DNA from: Actinomycetota bacterium
GTDB lineage: Bacteria; Actinomycetota; Humimicrobiia; Hakubellales; JAMDDV01
Direction of reading: 5' to 3'
Assembly (NCBI GenBank): GCA_023488455.1
Contig: JAMDDV010000014.1
Coordinates: 15,028-79,027 of the forward strand
Length of the DNA stretch: 64,000 nt
Shown: in pieces, positions 1-8,621 of the stretch
Numbering within the stretch: the first letter of the stretch is position 1
Layout: each line of letters starts with the position of its first letter
Program-made: the position numbers and the translations under genes
The notes under the pieces: generated by a model
What the model saw: the letters and a program-made list of their open reading frames with translations, nothing else
What the model was told of the DNA's origin: nothing
The model's database searches: none

Positions 1-596
1 AGTCTGACTGCATTTATTAAATCACCTTCAATATAATTTATCCCCTCCAGCATATCCTTTAGTGAACTTTTGACCTGATCTTTTTGGATCAACACCGTTT
101 TTTCTTTAGGAACTGTAATGAGCCTTGCAACTATTTTCTCAATCTTCTCGCAGTCAGGCTTGAATACCTCAGCCAGCCCCTCCTGTCTCTTGCCGTTAAC
201 GCGTCTAACTCTTCTGAAACCACCAAAGTAATAATAGCCCCTCCGAACATCCAATATCGGTATGATAAGCCTTTCATTTGGAACCTCCATACTGCTGGCC
301 ATGACCTCAAGTGTGTTAAAACCATACAAAGATGCTCCTATGCTTAATGAAAGGGTCTTGGCAAAAATAACACCGACCCTGGTGCCGGAAAAATCACCAG
401 GGCCAATATTAACTATGACCCTATCGATATCCTTTACCGATAATCCACCCATATTCAGCAAATCCTGCAGCAGGGTAAAGATCACAACCACCCCCTGCCC
501 ACTGCCGTCCTTATTCACGGTTATTATCCTCTCATTATCTCCATGCAGAGCCAGCGAAATGACATTTGTGGTGGTCTCAACAGCTAACGTTTCCAT
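1..596 (-). CDS. tsaB: tRNA threonylcarbamoyladenosine biosynthesis protein TsaB (C-terminus beyond window)
   Basis: TsaB is the non-catalytic ASKHA-fold partner of TsaD in making N6-threonylcarbamoyladenosine on tRNAs that read ANN codons. The minus-strand frame from the ATG at 596 stays open to the window edge (198 codons, still incomplete). The start reads METLAVETTT, a normal phosphate-1-like loop, and near residue 70 it carries NIGPGDFSGTRVG, the TsaB GPGSFTGLR motif with two changes. The start lies inside the 3' end of tsaE (13 bp overlap), so the two genes are translationally coupled. TsaB and TsaE act together with TsaD, which is not in the window. Only the C-terminus is missing; identification is firm. 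Confidence 0.9.
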   Translation of the reverse strand, partial: METLAVETTTNVISLALHGDNERIITVNKDGSGQGVVVIFTLLQDLLNMGGLSVKDIDRVIVNIGPGDFSGTRVGVIFAKTLSLSIGASLYGFNTLEVMASSMEVPNERLIIPILDVRRGYYYFGGFRRVRRVNGKRQEGLAEVFKPDCEKIEKIVARLITVPKEKTVLIQKDQVKSSLKDMLEGINYIEGDLINAVR

Positions 597-1057
597 GATC
601 TTCCCAACTCAGATAAACGATCTTGCCACTTTTTTGAATCGGAAAGTAATGTTATCCTCCGAGCTTCATCTCCAAGATATTCGATCTCAATGAAGAGGCA
701 CTCATCAGGCAGGATATCTGATATCCTATCACCCCATTCGATTATTGTGATACCGTCACCGAATATGTAGTCATCAAGACCAAGGTGAAGGGCCTGAGCT
801 GAGTCCTCCAACCGATATGCATCAAAGTGATAAATGGGAATAGATGCGTCATACCTGGAGAGCAGCGTAAAGCTCGCGCTGGTAACGTTCTGGCCTCCCC
901 CAAGCGCCACTACCATCCCTCTTATCAGACAGGTCTTCCCTGCACCAAGCTCTCCACTGATCGATATGATATCCCCTTTTCTTAGAATTTTAGCAATGGT
1001 TGCACCAATCTCTTCTGTGGTTTCCGGAGAGTCACTGATAGTTAAAAATCTTTGCAT
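584..1057 (-). CDS. tsaE: tRNA threonylcarbamoyladenosine biosynthesis ATPase TsaE
   Basis: TsaE is the small ATPase that drives turnover of the TsaB-TsaD complex in t6A synthesis. The 157-residue product has the P-loop GELGAGKT near residues 35-42, then the family pattern TSASFTLLSRY and YHFDAYRLED, and the acidic IIEWGDR segment. Length matches the usual 150-160 residues. It is the middle gene of a minus-strand run: uracil-DNA glycosylase lies 12 nt upstream, and tsaB starts inside its 3' end. The neighbourhood tsaE-tsaB is common in bacteria. No unusual residues seen. Confidence 0.95.
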   Translation of the reverse strand: MQRFLTISDSPETTEEIGATIAKILRKGDIISISGELGAGKTCLIRGMVVALGGGQNVTSASFTLLSRYDASIPIYHFDAYRLEDSAQALHLGLDDYIFGDGITIIEWGDRISDILPDECLFIEIEYLGDEARRITLLSDSKKWQDRLSELGRSWKR

Positions 1058-1069
1058 GAGAAATCATTG

Positions 1070-1726
1070 TCAAAAAAGCCCCAGCTGATCCGAACTCTTT
1101 TCCTTCTCCTCAACCTTAGCAGGAGGAATCGACTCCTTCTCCAAGATGAAAGATGCATCTTCCTTTTCTTCTCCACTTAAAATCCTCTTGATGCGCTGGA
1201 AATCAGATTTGATCACCTGAAGATTTGATGCTGTGTATAACGCTGCAGCAGGATGGAATATCGGCAGCACGATCCTGCCGTCAACAATGAACTTGTTGCC
1301 CCTCAATTTAGAGATTGGCTGTTCGGTCTTGAGCAAAAGAGATGTTGAGTGGCGGCCCAGGGTACATATCAGTTGCGGATCTATTATCTCTATCTGCCTG
1401 AACAGGTAATCTTTACAGAGCTCTATCTCCTCTTTCCTCGGATCCCGATTATCAGGTGGCCTGCATTTAAGCACATTTGCTATGAATACTTCATCCCTGG
1501 ACAACCCTATTTCGTTCAATAAACTATCCAAAAGTTTCCCGGCTGCGCCCACAAAGGGCTTCCCCTGAATATCTTCATTGTATCCAGGTGCCTCACCTAT
1601 GAATATCAACTCTGCATTCTGAGAGCCGCTCCCAAAGACAAAGTTGGTCCTGCTGCGGGCAAGGTCACACTTCTGACAGCCGCTTATTTCCTTGCAATAT
1701 TCAAGTAATGTGGTCCAGTCCTTCAA
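1070..1726 (-). CDS. Family 4 (type 4/5-like) iron-sulfur uracil-DNA glycosylase
   Basis: This enzyme removes uracil from DNA at the start of base-excision repair. The family 4 signature GEAPGYNEDIQGKPFVG and the downstream HPAA motif, part of the active site, are present. Cysteines CQKC near the N-terminus and two later ones (KCRPP, ELCKDY) fit the 4Fe-4S site. I place the start at a TTG at 1726 because GGGAGG lies 7 nt upstream of it; a longer reading from GTG at 1741 would place this ribosome-binding site inside the gene. The product is about 218 residues, with a charged tail after residue 180 that looks disordered. It lies 12 nt upstream of tsaE and is probably co-transcribed with it. Confidence 0.9.
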   Translation of the reverse strand: MKDWTTLLEYCKEISGCQKCDLARSRTNFVFGSGSQNAELIFIGEAPGYNEDIQGKPFVGAAGKLLDSLLNEIGLSRDEVFIANVLKCRPPDNRDPRKEEIELCKDYLFRQIEIIDPQLICTLGRHSTSLLLKTEQPISKLRGNKFIVDGRIVLPIFHPAAALYTASNLQVIKSDFQRIKRILSGEEKEDASFILEKESIPPAKVEEKEKSSDQLGLF

Positions 1727-1762
1727 CAGTCTACCTCCCACCCAAAATATCAGCTCATATAT

Positions 1763-2005
1763 CTATCTTCTACATGTTGCACAGCTGGATGAACTGCAGG
1801 TCGAACATGATGAGCCTCCGGACAATTGCGCGGAGCTCAGGCTCTCCGTGTTCTTCGATGAATGATCATAAAACGTCGAAAAAGCACGCACCTTTTTCAT
1901 GCTTCCACAACTTGGGCATTTTAATTTCTCCTCACTCTGTAAACCTGAGACCAGTTCCTCGTATTTTAAGTTGCAATCGCAACATGAATATTCGTATATC
2001 GGCAT
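1763..2005 (-). CDS. FmdB-family zinc-ribbon protein
   Basis: This is a small putative regulatory zinc-ribbon protein of about 80 residues. It opens with MPIYEYSC, the hallmark of the FmdB/CxxC_CxxC_SSSS family, followed by CxxC (CDC) and CPSCG pairs that would bind one zinc. The tail is rich in Ser and Cys (SSCSTCSSSSCATC), which is the typical family ending. The start at 2005 is chosen because GGAGG sits just upstream; a reading from 2017 would include the ribosome-binding site. The biochemical role of the family is not established. It is first in the minus-strand run toward the uracil-DNA glycosylase and tsaE. Confidence 0.85.
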   Translation of the reverse strand: MPIYEYSCCDCNLKYEELVSGLQSEEKLKCPSCGSMKKVRAFSTFYDHSSKNTESLSSAQLSGGSSCSTCSSSSCATCRR

Positions 2006-2105
2006 CCATTCCTCCAATTAAACAAATCAATCTTACTATTATAAATTCAACTAGCTCAATCTTCTAATAAATTTGATTTTCATTAAATGTTGAGACTCAT
2101 CTTTA

Positions 2106-2867
2106 TTAACTAAGTTTAGACAATAAATAAGCGGAGAGAAATCCAATTACTGTAATAAGTCCAGCGTAATCATGTGCTTGTTCAAAAGCTTCAGGCATCA
2201 TTGTATCTACCAGCATTGCCAAAATACCTCCCGCACCTACTGCTGTTGTTGCTGCGATTACTCCGGGAGAAAAATACCTGAAAGTTGTGTATCCCATCAG
2301 CGAAGCTATACCAGAAATTATTGCAATACTGCCCCAGATACCAAGGATATATGCTTTTGATCTTCCAGCTTTTTTCATACCTGCTGTGCTGGAAAGACTC
2401 TCAGGAATATTTGACATGAAAATTGCTATTACTACCACGATGCTCACACCTACACCCTGTAGCAAACTTAAACCTATCACTATCGATTCAGGAATACCAT
2501 CTAATATTGCACCAATAGCAATTGATAAACCGCTGCCACTAAATTTCTCCTCTGAGGGATGTAGATCACCAGATCGTTTTCGGTGCTTTGCTCCAAAACG
2601 TGCCAGTAACAAATTTATTATGGTATAAACAACAGCTCCGCTTATAAAACCGATTGCCATTGAGCTAAATCCGCCGCGCTGATAGGCTTTCTCAAGCAAC
2701 TCAAAAGATAGTGCAGAGATAAGCACTCCACTTCCAAATGCAGTGATTAATGCAATCAGTCTCTGGGGAACATGTGCTATATAAGCTACGGCAGAACCTA
2801 TTATGAGAGCAGCGCCTGCTAATAAACCCCATAAGTCTGCCTCTAACCAAGTTGGAATCATGTGCAT
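2106..2867 (-). CDS. ZIP-family metal transporter
   Basis: The 253-residue protein is a multi-pass membrane carrier of the ZIP (zinc/iron permease) superfamily, expected to move divalent metal into the cytoplasm. About eight hydrophobic segments are visible. Two conserved segments stand out: AILDGIPESIVIGLSLL and MSNIPESLSSTAGM. In classical ZIPs these carry His residues (HxxPEG, HNxPEG); here the motif has DGIPES and SNIPES, so metal preference may differ from zinc. The central loop RFGAKHRKRSGDLHPSEE is charged and short. GGAGG lies 9 nt before the ATG at 2867. It faces the same way as the next membrane-protein gene, 77 nt upstream. Confidence 0.8.
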   Translation of the reverse strand: MHMIPTWLEADLWGLLAGAALIIGSAVAYIAHVPQRLIALITAFGSGVLISALSFELLEKAYQRGGFSSMAIGFISGAVVYTIINLLLARFGAKHRKRSGDLHPSEEKFSGSGLSIAIGAILDGIPESIVIGLSLLQGVGVSIVVVIAIFMSNIPESLSSTAGMKKAGRSKAYILGIWGSIAIISGIASLMGYTTFRYFSPGVIAATTAVGAGGILAMLVDTMMPEAFEQAHDYAGLITVIGFLSAYLLSKLS

Positions 2868-2944
2868 TTTTTAACACCTCCGAAATGAAATTTCTGGGCA
2901 CCAGTTGCCATATTTATTTTATTTATTTTGTGAGTACATATTTA

Positions 2945-3394
2945 TTAATAGAAGAGTAGGCCTATACCAACAAAAAGACACCCACTCATTTTCCCGAGCG
3001 AAGAGCCTATCGGAGTGCGCGCTTCATCTATGTTTTTTGTACGTAACCATTGAGATATCCAGCCTTCAAAAAAACCTGCTATTGCATCTGAAATTGCATT
3101 TCCTACAACGGCTCCGACAAGAGCTCCAAGCGCCCCAAGTATTTCAGCACCTATGATTGCAGGTATAATGAGAATTAAGTTATCAACGATGCCAAATATA
3201 ATATCAGGAGCCATTCTTTTGATATCAATTTTTAAAACAAAAGCTAATAGAATTGGAAGCAGTCCCTGACCAAATATTGCGATGCCAATAAATTTGCCAA
3301 TACCAAATGAAAAGTACGTCAAGACTCCAACAATTGCGGAAATTAGTAAGATTAAAAGGGCATTTTTAAAAAGATTTTTGTTGACCGTCTTCAT
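2945..3394 (-). CDS. Small integral membrane protein, unknown function
   Basis: I do not recognise this 149-residue protein. It has roughly four hydrophobic segments (about residues 10-35, 38-55, 65-85 and 85-110) with many Gly and Ala residues, including IGAEILGALGALVGAVVGNAISDAIAGFFEG, which suggests close helix packing. The C-terminal part carries a short basic linker and ends hydrophobic. A GGAG ribosome-binding site precedes the ATG at 3394, which supports translation. It lies directly upstream of the ZIP transporter on the same strand and could be co-transcribed with it, but nothing in the sequence ties the two functions together. Confidence 0.65.
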   Translation of the reverse strand: MKTVNKNLFKNALLILLISAIVGVLTYFSFGIGKFIGIAIFGQGLLPILLAFVLKIDIKRMAPDIIFGIVDNLILIIPAIIGAEILGALGALVGAVVGNAISDAIAGFFEGWISQWLRTKNIDEARTPIGSSLGKMSGCLFVGIGLLFY

Positions 3395-3475
3395 TTTAGC
3401 TCCATTTCATACATATATTGATAACTTCATTTATTTCGTTAATTTTATAATAAGCCATTCAAAAAGCTTAAGTAA

Positions 3476-3523
3476 GAGCCTCTGACTCGGGCCGGGAGAC
3501 AAGGGACTTGTGAGATGGGGTAG
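3476..3523. other. GC-rich island in AT-rich intergenic region
   Basis: This short stretch of about 48 bp is clearly richer in G and C than the AT-rich spacer on both sides. It contains a small inverted repeat, ACAAG-GGA-CTTGT. It lies between two divergently oriented genes, so it might be a regulatory region or the remnant of an RNA gene or mobile element. I could not match it to a known element. Confidence 0.25.
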
Positions 3524-3682
3524 ATTAATTGATAGAATAAAAAAGGTGTGAATATTTGTCTATAATTATAATTAATTACTTTACAAATATTGAAGGATTT
3601 TATGCATTTTTGATATATAAATATATATGTGTGTATTACTGTAGTAAAAGCATGATTTTTGTAAAAAAAGGAAAGATTTGGG

Positions 3683-5692
3683 ATGAATGACAAACACGAA
3701 ACAGGAGCTCAGCCATTTAATGAGCTCAAGAAGTTGCGTAAAAGAATTTCTGAACTGGAATCACTTGAAGTTGGATACAAGAAAATTATAGAAGAAAACA
3801 AAAAGCTTGAGGTTGAGCGCTTTCTTATATTTGATAGGTTAATTAAAGAAAATGAAGACCTTTCGTTTCTTACTCAAGTAACCGAAAATGTTATAAGTAC
3901 ATTGGAATTAGATAAATTACTAAAAGTTTTGATTGATCATTTGGTTCAAGTATCAAAAGCAGATATCGGTGTGATCTTGCTTAAAGAAAATGATAGGCTT
4001 CATTACAAGACAAGCGTTGGGCTGGATGAGGCAGTGTACCAAGACTACGTCCTAACTTTTGGCAAGGGTTTTTCTGGAATAATTGCAGAAACGATGAAGC
4101 CCCTATATATAGAAGACGCACAGACTGATGAAAGAGTGATAGATCCATTTACAAAGCAGCGCGGTATTCGTTCAATGCTTGGCGTGCCGCTAAAACAAAA
4201 TGCAAATTTCATTGGCGTCCTGCATATTGACTGGTTAAGCAACCATCCATTTAACGAGAGGGAACTTCACCTCCTTGAGTCAACCACAGGAAGATGTGCC
4301 AGGGCAATCCTAAATTCACAGCTGTATGAAAAGACAAAGGAACTAAAAGAGCGACTCCAGCTTCAAATAGATAGAATGCCATTGGCCTACATATTCTTTG
4401 ATACAGATTATTTAATTCAGGGTTGGAATCCAGCTGCTGAGAAGATATTTGGCTTCTCCGAGGACGAGGTGCTTGGTAAACATCCTTATAAGTTAATCGT
4501 ACCTGAAGAGGCCAGAGCTCATGTAAATGGTATATGGAGCCGCATACTTGAAGGGGATATGAGCGCAAACAGCATAAATGAAAACATAACCAAAGATGGC
4601 CGTAAGATCATCTGTGATTGGACAAATACACCTATTAAAAAAGAAGATGGAACAGTAATAGGGCTTATTTCAATGATAAAGGATATAACAGAGCAAAAAC
4701 AGGCAGAGGAAGCACTAAAAAAAAGCGAATACAAATACCATATGCTGGTTGAAAACCTTCAAGAGGGCATTTGGGCAATTGATGCCGACTACAGAACCAC
4801 TTATGTAAACCAGCGACTGGCAGAAATGCTGGGATATCACGTGGATGAAATGTTGGGCAAGTCTTTGTTTTCATTTATTGATGAAAGTGTTCTGAACGTC
4901 GCTAAGAAAAATATGGAGCATAGAAAAAAGGGAATTAGTGAACAGCTTGATTTTGAGTTCCTCAGAAAAGATGGAGATAAGATCTATGTTACCTTTACGT
5001 CATCACCAGTTATGGATGATGGTGGAAATTTTATAGGAGCTTTCGCTTGCGTTACAGATATCACTAATCGAAAAAAAGCAGAGGATGAGTTAAGGCAAAG
5101 TTATGAGAAATTAGATAAGACCCTAGATAGTTTCATCCTGGCCATGGCAGCGACAATTGAAATGAGAGATCCCTATACATCTGGTCATCAACGGCGCGTT
5201 GCCGATATCGCATCCAAAATAGCAAAGAGGTTAGATCTAAAAGAGAATCAAATTCAAGGAATACGCATGGCTGCATTAATTCATGATATTGGAAAGATAG
5301 TTGTTCCTTCTGAGATTCTAAGTAAACCAGGTAGAATAACCGAAAATGAATTTAACATAATAAAATCACATCCCAAAGTTGGTTTTGACATACTTAACAC
5401 AATAGAATTCCCGTTGCCAATTGCCAAAATTGTACTTCAGCACCATGAAAGGATGAACGGCTCAGGTTATCCGAATCGAAATGAAGCTGACAAAATTTGT
5501 ATCGAAGCAAGGATTTTGGCAGTAGCTGATGTCATAGAGGCTATGAGTTCGCACAGGCCTTATAGACCTGCCCTGGGAATAGATAAAGCCATTGAGGAGA
5601 TCTCAAATAACAGAGGAATCCTCTATGATACAGAAATAGTAGATGTCTGCTTAATGCTTTACAAGAAAGGTACTCTAAAGAGTATTTTGTAA
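3683..5692 (+). CDS. GAF-PAS-PAS-HD-GYP signalling protein (putative c-di-GMP phosphodiesterase)
   Basis: The 669-residue protein is a soluble sensor linked to a cyclic-di-GMP-degrading output domain. In order it has a charged N-terminal coiled coil (about residues 14-60), a GAF domain (about 60-205, with a typical GVPLKQNANFIGVLHIDW strand), two PAS domains (about 228-345 and 350-465, each closing with an I.D.T..K.AE linker) and an HD-GYP domain (about 485-660). The HD-GYP hallmarks are intact: HDIGKIVVP, HHERMNGSGYP, and ILAVADVIEAMSSHRPYRP. No membrane segment or signal peptide is seen, so it senses an internal signal. AGGAAAG lies upstream of the ATG. No diguanylate cyclase is nearby. Confidence 0.92.
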   Translation: MNDKHETGAQPFNELKKLRKRISELESLEVGYKKIIEENKKLEVERFLIFDRLIKENEDLSFLTQVTENVISTLELDKLLKVLIDHLVQVSKADIGVILLKENDRLHYKTSVGLDEAVYQDYVLTFGKGFSGIIAETMKPLYIEDAQTDERVIDPFTKQRGIRSMLGVPLKQNANFIGVLHIDWLSNHPFNERELHLLESTTGRCARAILNSQLYEKTKELKERLQLQIDRMPLAYIFFDTDYLIQGWNPAAEKIFGFSEDEVLGKHPYKLIVPEEARAHVNGIWSRILEGDMSANSINENITKDGRKIICDWTNTPIKKEDGTVIGLISMIKDITEQKQAEEALKKSEYKYHMLVENLQEGIWAIDADYRTTYVNQRLAEMLGYHVDEMLGKSLFSFIDESVLNVAKKNMEHRKKGISEQLDFEFLRKDGDKIYVTFTSSPVMDDGGNFIGAFACVTDITNRKKAEDELRQSYEKLDKTLDSFILAMAATIEMRDPYTSGHQRRVADIASKIAKRLDLKENQIQGIRMAALIHDIGKIVVPSEILSKPGRITENEFNIIKSHPKVGFDILNTIEFPLPIAKIVLQHHERMNGSGYPNRNEADKICIEARILAVADVIEAMSSHRPYRPALGIDKAIEEISNNRGILYDTEIVDVCLMLYKKGTLKSIL

Positions 5693-5697
5693 TATAG

Positions 5698-5774
5698 ATT
5701 TAACAATTAGATAGAATGTATTCCCTATTTTGCCCTAAAATTAATTAGCAAAAACCTATTTCAAATTGTTAAAT
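5698..5774. repeat. 11-bp inverted repeat downstream of HD-GYP gene
   Basis: ATTTAACAATT at 5698-5708 is exactly complementary to AATTGTTAAAT at 5764-5774, with a 55-nt gap. It lies between the ends of two convergent genes. The arms could form a long hairpin in the transcript, but there is no adjacent T-tract. It may just reflect the AT-rich composition. Confidence 0.3.
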
Positions 5775-5842
5775 TTAATGTTTAAGACTATTTTGAATTA
5801 TTTTTTTTTAGATGATATTTGGATATATTTCTCTTCTTTTAC

Positions 5843-6238
5843 TTATTCCGAGAAGTCACTTTTATTTCCTTGAGCAGCTTGCATTATCTCATTTATCGAA
5901 GGTTCATCTTTATAAATAATAGGATGATCTATATCAACTAGCTTCAAAAAAATCTTTTTTTCTTCATTTGAAAGCAACCTATACCATCCTCTCTCCTCAC
6001 AATAAAATTCTGGTCTCTTCTTCCAATCTCTATTTTGATCTTTATCCTTGTTATTTGGATTCCAAAACCTTGAACGAATGTTTATCGTATGATAAGCAAC
6101 AATTGCATTAAAACTTCCACTCTTAATATTTTTTCCTGTTATTTCATTGGCCTTAAAACGAATTTCGCTAAGTCTTACAATACTTTTATTTGCTCCAAGT
6201 AATTTTGCTGCCTCAACAGCAATGTCAATAATTGCCAT
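5843..6238 (-). CDS. Hypothetical protein, possible winged-helix-like fold
   Basis: I do not recognise this 131-residue protein with certainty. A strong ribosome-binding site, GGGGAGG, is placed correctly before the ATG at 6238, so it is very likely translated. The N-terminal part (residues 1-45) looks helical; the middle holds an SRFWNP motif followed by a lysine- and asparagine-rich loop, then FYCEERGWYRLLSNEE, which resembles the closing strand and wing of small DNA-binding domains found beside restriction systems. That resemblance is weak and no restriction genes are visible here. The gene is alone on its strand, convergent with the HD-GYP gene. Confidence 0.6.
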   Translation of the reverse strand: MAIIDIAVEAAKLLGANKSIVRLSEIRFKANEITGKNIKSGSFNAIVAYHTINIRSRFWNPNNKDKDQNRDWKKRPEFYCEERGWYRLLSNEEKKIFLKLVDIDHPIIYKDEPSINEIMQAAQGNKSDFSE

Positions 6239-6459
6239 ATTAATCCTCCCCTAACAATAAAAATAATATTTATAACCACCCTTTTCTTAGTGGCACCCAA
6301 TTTTTCCTGTAATTTCTCTATAGTTTAGTGCACCAATATTGTTATTTTACTACTTTCTCTTCATCTACAATGACCAGCCAATCCCTTTGAAATTTTTAAT
6401 GTAATAAAGCTGTCATACTTCCTCATATATATATTTTTAGCTTAGCATCGGGTTTAATA

Positions 6460-6588
6460 ATGGGACTTGGAGGCCAAGCCACCTGGCTTGCAGTTTTACT
6501 AATCATAATTGGCGCAGTCGCATTGATAGTAATTTTTTATGTCCAAGGGAAGAAGATAGTTTTTTCCTTTATAATTAGCCATAACTAA
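6460..6588 (+). CDS. Possible small single-pass membrane protein or gene remnant
   Basis: A 42-codon frame starts MGLGGQATWLAVLL and has one strongly hydrophobic segment (about residues 8-28) followed by a basic patch (QGKK). The frame stays open upstream to 6400, and no good ribosome-binding site precedes the ATG. It could therefore be either a small membrane protein or the last part of a decayed membrane-protein gene. A convincing rho-independent terminator begins 18 nt after its stop, which argues that a transcript does end here. Confidence 0.35.
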   Translation: MGLGGQATWLAVLLIIIGAVALIVIFYVQGKKIVFSFIISHN

Positions 6589-6606
6589 ATATCGGATAAA
6601 CTAAAG

Positions 6607-6643
6607 TTCAGTCATCATCTCAAATATGATGGCTGAATTTTTT
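6607..6643 (+). terminator. Rho-independent terminator
   Basis: A 12-bp stem (6607-6618 with 6626-6637, one G-T wobble) closes a 7-nt loop and is followed directly by six Ts. It is the clearest intrinsic terminator in the window. It lies after the small hydrophobic frame at 6460-6588 and before the P1 peptidase gene. Confidence 0.8.
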
Positions 6644-6831
6644 ATTTTCAGGTAAGCATTTTAATTTGACAGATTATTTATTCGCAGGTTTTTACCGGTT
6701 TATTTGATTATAACGAAAAAGGATAAACTTAAAATTACGAAATAGAGGCTTAGTTGCCCTCTTTTTGTCATGCTAATATGATATAAAATATGTTGAACCT
6801 TATCGTCCTGCTTTAATATAAAATATATGAG

Positions 6832-7770
6832 ATGATACCAAAGACTTTAATTGGACACTTTACCAATCAGAAAGATGCCACGGGCTGCACGGTGATAATC
6901 TTCGAAGGTAGAGCGATCTGTGGTTACCATCTCATGGGCGGCGCTCCGGGTACGCGAGAAACTGACCTGCTCAAGCCCGGCCAGCTTGTTAATAACATAA
7001 ACGCGATCATGCTCTCCGGCGGCAGCGCATTCGGGCTTGCGGCTGCAGATGGCGCAGTACGATTCTTAAGTGAAAAGGGCATCGGCTATAATACGCACAT
7101 AACTAAAGTGCCCATCGTCCCCGCTGCAATCATCTTTGACTTCATAATTGGGAGTAGAACTGTATATCCCGATTCTGACGCTGGCTATGCTGCATGCATG
7201 GCTGCCAGTGATAAGTTTGAGAGAGGCTGCGTAGGCGCAGGCACTGGAGCAACTGTCGGCAAGATCAGGGGTCCCTTCACGATGATGAAATCCGGGCTGG
7301 GCTACAGCTCGATTGAACTTGGATTTGGTGCAAGCATCCATGCGATCGCCGTGGCCAACGCCTATGGTGACATCATAGATGAAGGCGGGAAGATAATAGC
7401 AGGCGCATATAATAAGCGCAGCGGTCTGATGAACACGGCCGAGATGATATTGAAAAAAACATCCGCAATATCACCCTTCCTGCAAAACACCACTTTGATC
7501 ACGGTCATCACAGATGCGAAACTCGATAAGTCCCAGGCAAATTTTGTCGCGCAAGCTGCACACGATGGTATGGCAAGATCCATCTCCCCCTCGCACACGA
7601 TCCTTGATGGCGACCTCTGTTTTGCAGTATCAGTGGGCAATAAAGCGGCGAAGATGATCACAATTTCACATGCAGCTGCCGTAGTTACCCAGCATGCGAT
7701 CATCGACGCAGTAAAAAGTGCTGAGAGCCTTCACGGTGTTCTCTCTGCACGTGACATCGGCACTATTTAG
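6832..7770 (+). CDS. P1-family (DmpA/NylC-like) N-terminal-nucleophile aminopeptidase or hydrolase
   Basis: Members of this family cleave themselves into two chains and then act on N-terminal residues or small amides. The 312-residue protein has the family's glycine-rich core LSGGSAFGLAAADG and GAGTGATVGKI. Near residue 220 it has QNTTLITVITDA, the normal autocleavage context with the Asn-Thr bond and Thr as the new nucleophile. Length is typical. The ATG at 6832 has no clear ribosome-binding site, so the exact start is less certain. Endonuclease IV follows 11 nt downstream on the same strand and is probably co-transcribed, though the functions are unrelated. Confidence 0.88.
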   Translation: MIPKTLIGHFTNQKDATGCTVIIFEGRAICGYHLMGGAPGTRETDLLKPGQLVNNINAIMLSGGSAFGLAAADGAVRFLSEKGIGYNTHITKVPIVPAAIIFDFIIGSRTVYPDSDAGYAACMAASDKFERGCVGAGTGATVGKIRGPFTMMKSGLGYSSIELGFGASIHAIAVANAYGDIIDEGGKIIAGAYNKRSGLMNTAEMILKKTSAISPFLQNTTLITVITDAKLDKSQANFVAQAAHDGMARSISPSHTILDGDLCFAVSVGNKAAKMITISHAAAVVTQHAIIDAVKSAESLHGVLSARDIGTI

Positions 7771-7781
7771 CACAAACAGAG

Positions 7782-8618
7782 ATGAGATTTGGTTTTCACG
7801 TGAGCATCGAAGGGAGCCTGCATAAATGCGTCCAGCGAGCAGTTGATCGAGGATGCGAAGTATTTCAAATTTTCTTCACGGGCCCGCTTACATGGAAACA
7901 GAGGATCTTCAGCGAAGATGAAATAGATGAATTCAAACGTCAACTTAAAATTTCAGGCAACATGAGCTTTTACACCCATGCTCCGTATCTTGTTAACCTC
8001 TGCTCACAAGATGATCAGATCTACAAAAGGTCACTTGACATGATGTTATTTGGTGTCAGGCAATCGATCGGGATCGGAGCCAGGGCTCTGTCTTTTCACA
8101 TCGGCAGCCACCGCACCATGGACTACAAACAGGCTTTAAAAAGGCTAACAGGTGCGCTGGATTTAATCTGCCAGGAAGCCTCAGGAAAGCTTTTGATTGC
8201 CCTTGAAAATTCCTCTGGACAGGGCAACAGCATCGGTTCATCTTTTAATCAGATCGCAGAGATACTCTCCATGATCAATACCAACAACATTGGCATCTGC
8301 ATTGATACCTGTCATGCATATGCTGCTGGCTACGACCTGGTCAGCGCGGACGGATATGAAAAATTTAAGAACGAAATCGAGAAAAACCTCGGATACAACA
8401 GGATATTCCTCATCCACCTGAACGACTCTAAAAAGCCGCTTTCATCCGGCACTGACAGACATGAGAACATCGGATCTGGCTATATTGGCCTCGATGGCTT
8501 TAGAAAAATAGCCAATGATGAGGTTTTAAAGGGCATAGATGCGATAATGGAGACGCCTGGTCGAACCCTGGATTTAGACCTCCAGAACATGAAAACAATA
8601 AGATCACTGGTGAGTTAG
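7782..8618 (+). CDS. nfo: Endonuclease IV (AP endonuclease family 2)
   Basis: Endonuclease IV nicks DNA 5' to abasic sites in base-excision repair, using three zinc ions. The 278-residue protein begins MRFGFHVSIEGS (the GxHxS metal ligand), then has LHIG-like SFHIGSH, the GICIDTCHAYAAGYD motif, HLNDSK, the DRHENIGSGYIG segment and METPG near the C-terminus. All expected zinc ligands can be seen. Length fits the family (about 280). It lies 11 nt after the P1 peptidase gene and meets the 3D-domain gene tail to tail with a 3-nt gap. No terminator is visible between them. Confidence 0.95.
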   Translation: MRFGFHVSIEGSLHKCVQRAVDRGCEVFQIFFTGPLTWKQRIFSEDEIDEFKRQLKISGNMSFYTHAPYLVNLCSQDDQIYKRSLDMMLFGVRQSIGIGARALSFHIGSHRTMDYKQALKRLTGALDLICQEASGKLLIALENSSGQGNSIGSSFNQIAEILSMINTNNIGICIDTCHAYAAGYDLVSADGYEKFKNEIEKNLGYNRIFLIHLNDSKKPLSSGTDRHENIGSGYIGLDGFRKIANDEVLKGIDAIMETPGRTLDLDLQNMKTIRSLVS

Positions 8619-8621
8619 TCT

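Larger units (their letters stand above)
6239..6831. other. Gene-poor AT-rich stretch
   Basis: This 593-base stretch has no large gene. It holds a 42-codon hydrophobic frame at 6460-6588 and a strong terminator hairpin at 6607-6643. A shorter hairpin (AGAGG at 6744-6748 with CCTCT at 6758-6762, followed by Ts) is a weak second terminator candidate. The rest is AT-rich and shows no further coding signal to me. Confidence 0.6.

Noticed and set aside
3487..3505. Sequence resembling the B12 box of a cobalamin riboswitch (CCGGGAGAC)
   Set aside because: Only nine bases match and none of the upstream riboswitch core elements can be seen; the downstream gene is an HD-GYP protein.
3445..3693. 82-codon minus-strand frame overlapping the HD-GYP start
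   Set aside because: It has low complexity, no ribosome-binding site and no resemblance to known proteins, and runs over an intergenic region.
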